From: an uncultured Gemmatimonadota bacterium | Lineage (GTDB): Bacteria > Gemmatimonadota > Gemmatimonadetes > Gemmatimonadales > GWC2-71-9 | Direction of reading: 5' to 3' | Assembly (NCBI GenBank): GCA_946887295.1 | Contig: CAMPKP010000137.1 | Location: forward strand, 1-9,522 | DNA length: 9,522 nt | Shown here: positions 5,407-9,522 of the stretch, piece by piece | Position numbering within the stretch: the stretch's first letter is position 1 | How the letters are laid out: each line of letters opens with the position of its first letter | Position numbers and translations under genes: made by a program | Notes under the pieces: generated by a model | What the model saw: only the letters and a program-made list of their open reading frames with translations | The model's database searches: none | Told to the model about the DNA's origin: nothing

Positions 5407-6867
5407 ATGCCCCTCACCTGGCCGGAACTGATCGGCGAGCTTCGCGGCGCCGATCTGCTGATCTCCGCACCGCCCTCGGGGCCGGCGCCAGCCGCCCTGA
5501 CCGTTGACAGCCGCTCGGTGAGCGGCGGCTCGGTCTACATCGCCGTCCGCGGCTCGGTGGCCGATGGACACCGCTTCGTTCCGGACGCCGTGCGCCGCGG
5601 GGCGAGCGCGGTCGTGGTGGAGACGGCCGGCGAATCCGGAGTACCGGAGATCGTGGTCCGAGACGGCCGGCGAGCCGCCCTCGCACTCGGCGCCGCCTGG
5701 TACGGCCATCCCGCGCGGCGGCTCACTCTCATCGGGGTCACCGGCACCAACGGGAAGACGACGACGACCGGGATCCTCCGGCACCTGCTCAACGCGCGAT
5801 CCAGCTCCGGCAGCATCGGCACGCTGGGGGCGTTCGACGGCCACGGCCAGGCCGTGGACTCCACGGCCGGCATGCTCACCACGCCCGGGCCCATCGACCT
5901 TCAGGCGACTCTGGCGGCGCTGGCCGAGCGAGGCGTGGACCGGGTCACGATGGAGACCTCGTCGCACAGCCTCGACCAGGGTCGGCTCGACGGGCTCGGC
6001 TTCGCCGCGGGGGTGTTCACCAATCTCACCCGCGACCATCTCGACTACCACGGGACGATGGACTCGTACCTGGCGTCCAAGCTCAAGCTCGGCAGCCTGC
6101 TCCGCGAGTCGGGCGTGGAGGTGGTCAACCTGGACGACGGCGCGTGGAGCGCGCTGCCCGCGCGCTCGCCACGGGTGACGTTCGGGCTGCACCCGGCGGC
6201 GGACGTGCGGGCCACGGAGATCGTCCTGGACGCCACAGGCAGCCGTTTCCGCCTGACGGGGTGCTTCGGCGAGGCCGAGGTCTCGCTCCCGCTCCTCGGC
6301 GACTTCAACGTGGCCAACGCGCTCGCCGCGGCGGCATGCGCGCTGGCACTCGGCATCCCGCTCGCCGAGGTGCGCGGAGGGCTGTCTTCCTCCCCCCAGG
6401 TGCCCGGCCGGATGGAGCGGCTCACCGAGCGGCCATGTGTCGTGCTCCGTGACTACGCGCATACGCCCGACGCGCTGGAGCGGGCGCTCGCGACGCTGCG
6501 GCCGTTGACGGCGGGGCGGCTGGTCGTGGTCTTCGGGTGCGGCGGCGACCGGGACAAGGGAAAGCGCCCCCTCATGGGTCGCATCGCCGCCGAGCTAGCG
6601 GACGTGGCGGTGGTGACCTCCGACAACCCGCGAACCGAAGATCCCGAGATCATCATCGACGACATCGAGCAGGGGATGGGGGGCGCGGCCCACCTGCGGA
6701 TCCCCGATCGTCTCGCCGCCATCCATGCCGCCCTCGAGCAGGCCAGGCCGGGCGACACGCTGCTGCTCGCCGGCAAAGGGCACGAGACCTACCAGGTCCT
6801 GGGCACCGAGCGAGTGCCGTTCGACGAGCGTGAGATCGTCACCCGCGCGGTGGGAGGGCCGGTGTGA
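5407..6867 (+). CDS. murE: UDP-MurNAc-tripeptide synthetase MurE, meso-diaminopimelate type
   Basis: MurE is a cytoplasmic ATP-dependent amide ligase that adds the third stem residue to UDP-MurNAc-L-Ala-D-Glu. The 486-residue protein has the three Mur ligase domains: an N-terminal UDP-binding domain (with VDSRSVSGGSVYIAV), a central ATPase domain with P-loop GTNGKTTT (113-120), METSSHSLDQGR (182-193) and TNLTRDHLDYHG (205-216), and a C-terminal domain with YAHTPDAL (350-357) and GKGHE (456-460). K225 in YLASK occupies the place of the carbamylated lysine. DNPR (406-409) is the established signature of enzymes that use meso-diaminopimelate rather than lysine. Length is close to E. coli MurE (495). 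The stop overlaps the murF start by four bases (GTGA). Confidence 0.97.
   Translation: MPLTWPELIGELRGADLLISAPPSGPAPAALTVDSRSVSGGSVYIAVRGSVADGHRFVPDAVRRGASAVVVETAGESGVPEIVVRDGRRAALALGAAWYGHPARRLTLIGVTGTNGKTTTTGILRHLLNARSSSGSIGTLGAFDGHGQAVDSTAGMLTTPGPIDLQATLAALAERGVDRVTMETSSHSLDQGRLDGLGFAAGVFTNLTRDHLDYHGTMDSYLASKLKLGSLLRESGVEVVNLDDGAWSALPARSPRVTFGLHPAADVRATEIVLDATGSRFRLTGCFGEAEVSLPLLGDFNVANALAAAACALALGIPLAEVRGGLSSSPQVPGRMERLTERPCVVLRDYAHTPDALERALATLRPLTAGRLVVVFGCGGDRDKGKRPLMGRIAAELADVAVVTSDNPRTEDPEIIIDDIEQGMGGAAHLRIPDRLAAIHAALEQARPGDTLLLAGKGHETYQVLGTERVPFDEREIVTRAVGGPV
6852..6858 (+). promoter_or_regulatory. ribosome binding site of murF, inside murE
   Basis: GGGAGGG lies 5 bases before the GTG at 6864 and within the last codons of murE. 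It supports the GTG start, which has no in-frame ATG rival close by. Confidence 0.75.
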
Positions 6868-8246
6868 GCGCCGACACCGGCGACGCGCCGCCCCCGCCGC
6901 CCTGGGGCGAGTCCGCGGTGCGGGAGGCGCTCGGCCTGCCGGGCGGCGGCGAAGACAGGATCTTCAGCACCATCTCCACCGATACGAGAGCGATCACTCC
7001 CGGTGCGCTGTTCGTGGCGCTCACGGGCGAGCGCTTCGATGGCCACGACTACCTCGCGGCGGCGGCAGCCGCCGGTGCGGTCGCGGCCCTGGTGCGGACC
7101 GGCACGCCCCCGGTGCCGGGGCTCACGTCGCTGGAAGTGCCCGACACGCTGCGGGCGTTCGGCGCCCTCGCGCACGCGCGGCGCCTCGGGATCCCCGGTC
7201 CGGTCATCGCGATCACGGGAACCAACGGCAAGACGAGCACCAAGGAGATGCTGGCGGCCGCCCTGAGCACCCGCTACGCCACCTATGCCACCCGGGCGAA
7301 CCTCAACAACCTCGTCGGCGTTCCGCTCACCATTCTCGAGGCGCCGGAAGGCACCGAGGCGCTGGTGGTGGAGGCAGGCGCCAACCTGCCCGGCGAGATC
7401 GCCCGATACCGCGAGATCATCGCGCCGCAGGTCGTCGTGGTCACCAACGCCGTCGCCGGCCACCTGGAGGGCTTCGGCTCCCTCGACGGGGTGGTGCAGG
7501 AGAAGCTCGCCCTCACGGATGGCGCCGAGCTGGCGGTGGTGGGAACCAGTCCGCCGTCGCTGGCGGCGGGCGCGCGCCGGCGCGCCCGGCGGGTGCGCAC
7601 CGCCGCGCTGGAGGCGGCGGACCTCGTTCCCCAGCGGGTCGAGCTGGACTCGGAGGCGCGGCCCGTGGTGACGCTGGATGGGATCGGCTTCACTCTGGCG
7701 GCCCGCGGGCTCCATCAGGCGGACAACGCGATGCGGGTGTGGGCCGTCGCTCAGGAGCTGGGGCTCGACATGCGCCGGGTGGCGGCCGCCCTCGAGCGGT
7801 TCACCCTTCCCGCCGGCCGGGGCGAGCTGCTCCAGGTGGCCGGGCTCACCATTCTGAACGACTGCTACAACGCCAACCCGCAGTCCTTCCGTGCCGCGGT
7901 GGCCACCGCCAGGAGCCTGCGCAAAGGGCGCCGGCTGGTGTTCGTCGCCGGAACGATGCGGGAGCTGGGCGCGGATTCGGCGCCGCTGCATGCGGAAGTC
8001 GCGCGCGAGCTGGTGGAGCTGGAGCCGGATCTCCTCGCGGCCGTCGGGGATTTCGTTCCCGCCCTGGCGCCCCACCGGGAACACCTCGGCGAGCGCCTCG
8101 TCACCGCGGCCGACCCCCTGGCGCTCGCCCCGATCCTGAGCGACCGGCTGCGAGGTGACGAGGTCGTGGTTCTCAAGGCATCCCGCGGTGTGGCGCTCGA
8201 ACGTATACTTCCCGCGCTCACCGCTCGCGCCAATTCTCACGGCTGA
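6864..8246 (+). CDS. murF: UDP-MurNAc-tripeptide:D-Ala-D-Ala ligase MurF
   Basis: MurF uses ATP to add D-Ala-D-Ala, completing UDP-MurNAc-pentapeptide in the cytoplasm. The 460-residue protein starts with GTG and has a proline run (residues 9-13) before the UDP-binding domain (STDTRAITPGALFVAL). The P-loop TGTNGKTSTKE spans 118-128. MurF hallmarks are NLNNLVGVPLTIL (146-158), GANLPGEI (172-179), HLEGFGSLDG (200-209), DCYNANP (333-339), GTMRELGADS (363-372) and LKASRGVALE (437-446). K214 matches the carbamylated lysine position, but the neighbours differ from E. coli: KLAL replaces the usual KGE, and EAG (170-172) stands where EMG or ELG is usual. Length is close to E. coli MurF (452). It overlaps murE by four bases and lies 6 bases before mraY. 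Confidence 0.96.
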   Translation: MSADTGDAPPPPPWGESAVREALGLPGGGEDRIFSTISTDTRAITPGALFVALTGERFDGHDYLAAAAAAGAVAALVRTGTPPVPGLTSLEVPDTLRAFGALAHARRLGIPGPVIAITGTNGKTSTKEMLAAALSTRYATYATRANLNNLVGVPLTILEAPEGTEALVVEAGANLPGEIARYREIIAPQVVVVTNAVAGHLEGFGSLDGVVQEKLALTDGAELAVVGTSPPSLAAGARRRARRVRTAALEAADLVPQRVELDSEARPVVTLDGIGFTLAARGLHQADNAMRVWAVAQELGLDMRRVAAALERFTLPAGRGELLQVAGLTILNDCYNANPQSFRAAVATARSLRKGRRLVFVAGTMRELGADSAPLHAEVARELVELEPDLLAAVGDFVPALAPHREHLGERLVTAADPLALAPILSDRLRGDEVVVLKASRGVALERILPALTARANSHG

Positions 8247-8252
8247 GGACGG

Positions 8253-9380
8253 ATGCTCTACCATTGGCTCGCGCCGCTCGGCCAGACGTACATCGTCTTC
8301 AATCTCTTCAACTACATCAGTTTCAGGGCCGCAGGGGCGACGGTGACCGCCCTCCTGCTCGCGTTCGTGGTGGGTCCTCCCGTGATCCGGCGGCTCCGCG
8401 CGCGCAAGGTGGGACAGGTGATCCGCGCCGAGGGACCCGCCAGCCACCAGAGCAAGCGGGGCACGCCGACCATGGGCGGTCTCATCATCCTGCTCGCCAC
8501 CATCGTCCCCACGCTGCTCTGGGCTCCGCTCACCAACCGGTTCGTGGTGGTCGCGATGCTCTCCATCCTCTGGATGGGATGCATCGGATTTCTCGACGAC
8601 TACCTCAAGATCGTGCAGGGGAAGTCGCGCGGACTGGTCGCCAAGTGGAAGCTGGCGGGGCAGGTGAGCTTCGGGGTGCTGCTGGGCCTGTTCCTGACGT
8701 TCAATCCGGTGGTGCCGACCGAGACCATCCCGGCCACGGCCACCACGCTCCCGTTCTTCAAGTACCTGGTCGTCAATTTCTCGCCGCTGGTCTACGTGCT
8801 CTTCGTGACCGTGGTGATCACCGGGAGCAGCAACGCGGTCAACCTCACCGACGGGCTCGACGGCCTCGCCACCGGCCTCGCCGGCGTCGCGGCCGCGGCA
8901 TTCGCTGGGTTCGCGTACCTGTTCGGCCGGACCGACGTGACCACCTATCTCAACCTGTTCTACCTGCCCGGCGCGGGAGAGCTGGCCGTGTTCTGTGCCG
9001 CGCTGATGGGTGCGACCATCGGCTTTCTCTGGTTCAACGCCCATCCGGCACAGGTGTTCATGGGCGACACCGGCAGCCTGGCCATCGGCGGGGCCCTCGG
9101 CACGGTCGCCATCCTGCTCAAGGCCGAGTTTCTCCTCCTGCTCATCGGCGGAGTGTTCGCCGCGGAGGCGATCTCCGTGCTGATGCAGACGGGCACCTAC
9201 AAGTGGTACAAGCGTACCCGGGGAAAGGAATACGCCGACGCCCACCGGGTATTCCGCATGGCGCCGCTCCACCATCACTTCGAGAAGCTCGGCTGGGCCG
9301 AGACGACGGTCGTGACCCGGTTCTACATCCTCGGCCTGCTCTGCGCGCTGGTGGCGCTCTCCACCCTGAAGGTGCGGTGA
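8253..9380 (+). CDS. mraY: phospho-N-acetylmuramoyl-pentapeptide transferase MraY
   Basis: MraY transfers phospho-MurNAc-pentapeptide from UDP to undecaprenyl phosphate, making lipid I at the cytoplasmic face of the inner membrane. The 375-residue protein is strongly hydrophobic with about ten membrane segments. Diagnostic motifs are KRGTPTMGG (68-76), FLDDYLK with D115/D116, NAVNLTDGLDGLATG (194-208), MGDTGSLAIGG with D272, and RMAPLHHHFEKLGW with H340-H342. The end ALSTLKVR matches the family C-terminus. The cytoplasmic loop before the HHH motif is longer than in E. coli: about 28 residues from Q312 to the first His against 18. This resembles the loop I recall from Bacteroidetes-type enzymes. 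GAGG at 8245-8248 is a plausible ribosome site close to the ATG. Confidence 0.98.
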   Translation: MLYHWLAPLGQTYIVFNLFNYISFRAAGATVTALLLAFVVGPPVIRRLRARKVGQVIRAEGPASHQSKRGTPTMGGLIILLATIVPTLLWAPLTNRFVVVAMLSILWMGCIGFLDDYLKIVQGKSRGLVAKWKLAGQVSFGVLLGLFLTFNPVVPTETIPATATTLPFFKYLVVNFSPLVYVLFVTVVITGSSNAVNLTDGLDGLATGLAGVAAAAFAGFAYLFGRTDVTTYLNLFYLPGAGELAVFCAALMGATIGFLWFNAHPAQVFMGDTGSLAIGGALGTVAILLKAEFLLLLIGGVFAAEAISVLMQTGTYKWYKRTRGKEYADAHRVFRMAPLHHHFEKLGWAETTVVTRFYILGLLCALVALSTLKVR

Positions 9381-9382
9381 GC

Positions 9383-9522
9383 ATGCCGGTCATCCCGCTG
9401 TTCGAGAGGTGGCGCGCCAGCGGCCGCGAGGTGTCCGTGGTCGGGCTCGGGAGGAGCGGGGTCGCGGCGACGCTGTTGCTGCGGGACCACGGGATTCCGA
9501 CGTACGCCTCGGACACCGGAAC
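9383..9522 (+). CDS. murD: UDP-MurNAc-L-Ala:D-Glu ligase MurD, N-terminal fragment cut by the window end
   Basis: MurD adds D-glutamate to UDP-MurNAc-L-Ala, the step before MurE. Only 46 complete codons are present. After a short leader they show the beta strand and glycine loop EVSVVGLGRSGVAA (16-29; GLGRSG at 21-26) that binds the UDP part of the substrate in MurD, followed by a second strand ending in Asp44. The place directly after mraY is the usual one for murD. ATG 9383 is 2 bases after the mraY stop, with AAGGTG (9369-9374) as a fair ribosome site. An in-frame GTG at 9377 would instead overlap mraY by four bases, like the murE/murF junction, and add two residues. Confidence 0.9.
   Translation, partial: MPVIPLFERWRASGREVSVVGLGRSGVAATLLLRDHGIPTYASDTG

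Noticed and set aside
5620..5673. 14-base direct repeat GAGACGGCCGGCGA, copies 40 bases apart in murE
   Set aside because: The copies are in different reading frames within a normal MurE sequence, so this is most likely chance similarity of GC-rich codons.
6789..9278. Minus-strand open frame of 829 codons opposite murE, murF and mraY
   Set aside because: All three opposite genes are clear family members. The frame's product is rich in Arg, Gly, His and Glu with no recognisable motif, as expected from the antisense of GC-rich codons.

Overview
The window comes from a very GC-rich bacterial chromosome. From left to right, all on the + strand, it holds the 3' end of a tRNA-Val gene, a secreted TPR protein, a tRNA-Asp gene, and the front part of a division and cell-wall (dcw) cluster: rsmH, ftsL, ftsI, murE, murF, mraY and the first 46 codons of murD. 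The lineage is inferred, not proven. Strong GC bias, a signal peptide ending LAAPLAAQ, tRNA genes without an encoded CCA, a PASTA-bearing FtsI and an MraY with a lengthened loop before its HHH motif together suggest Gemmatimonadota or a related group. The DNPR motif in MurE predicts meso-diaminopimelate peptidoglycan.

Layout. Bases 1-54 are the end of tRNA-Val(UAC). A 68-base gap with two small GC hairpins and a strong Shine-Dalgarno sequence leads to a 604-residue exported protein (123-1937). Its N-terminal domain resembles the CsgG/TolB-type fold, and it has several TPR-like repeats and six cysteines. An 11-bp perfect hairpin (1974-2006) probably ends this unit. tRNA-Asp(GUC) follows at 2073-2147 behind a TATATT box, and a second perfect hairpin (2166-2189) lies just after it. 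rsmH starts only 27 bases beyond that hairpin, and no mraZ precedes it here.

The dcw genes are packed like a single operon: rsmH/ftsL overlap by 11 bases, ftsL/ftsI by 1, ftsI-murE are 16 bases apart, murE/murF overlap by 4, murF-mraY are 6 bases apart and mraY-murD 2. RsmH modifies 16S rRNA. FtsL and FtsI act in septal peptidoglycan synthesis. MurE, MurF and MurD build the UDP-MurNAc-pentapeptide in the cytoplasm, and MraY moves it onto undecaprenyl phosphate to make lipid I.

This is mostly a conserved housekeeping region, and I found no evidence of a new biological system. The points most worth checking are the unannotated TPR protein and how the dcw operon is transcribed with a terminator-like hairpin squeezed between tRNA-Asp and rsmH.
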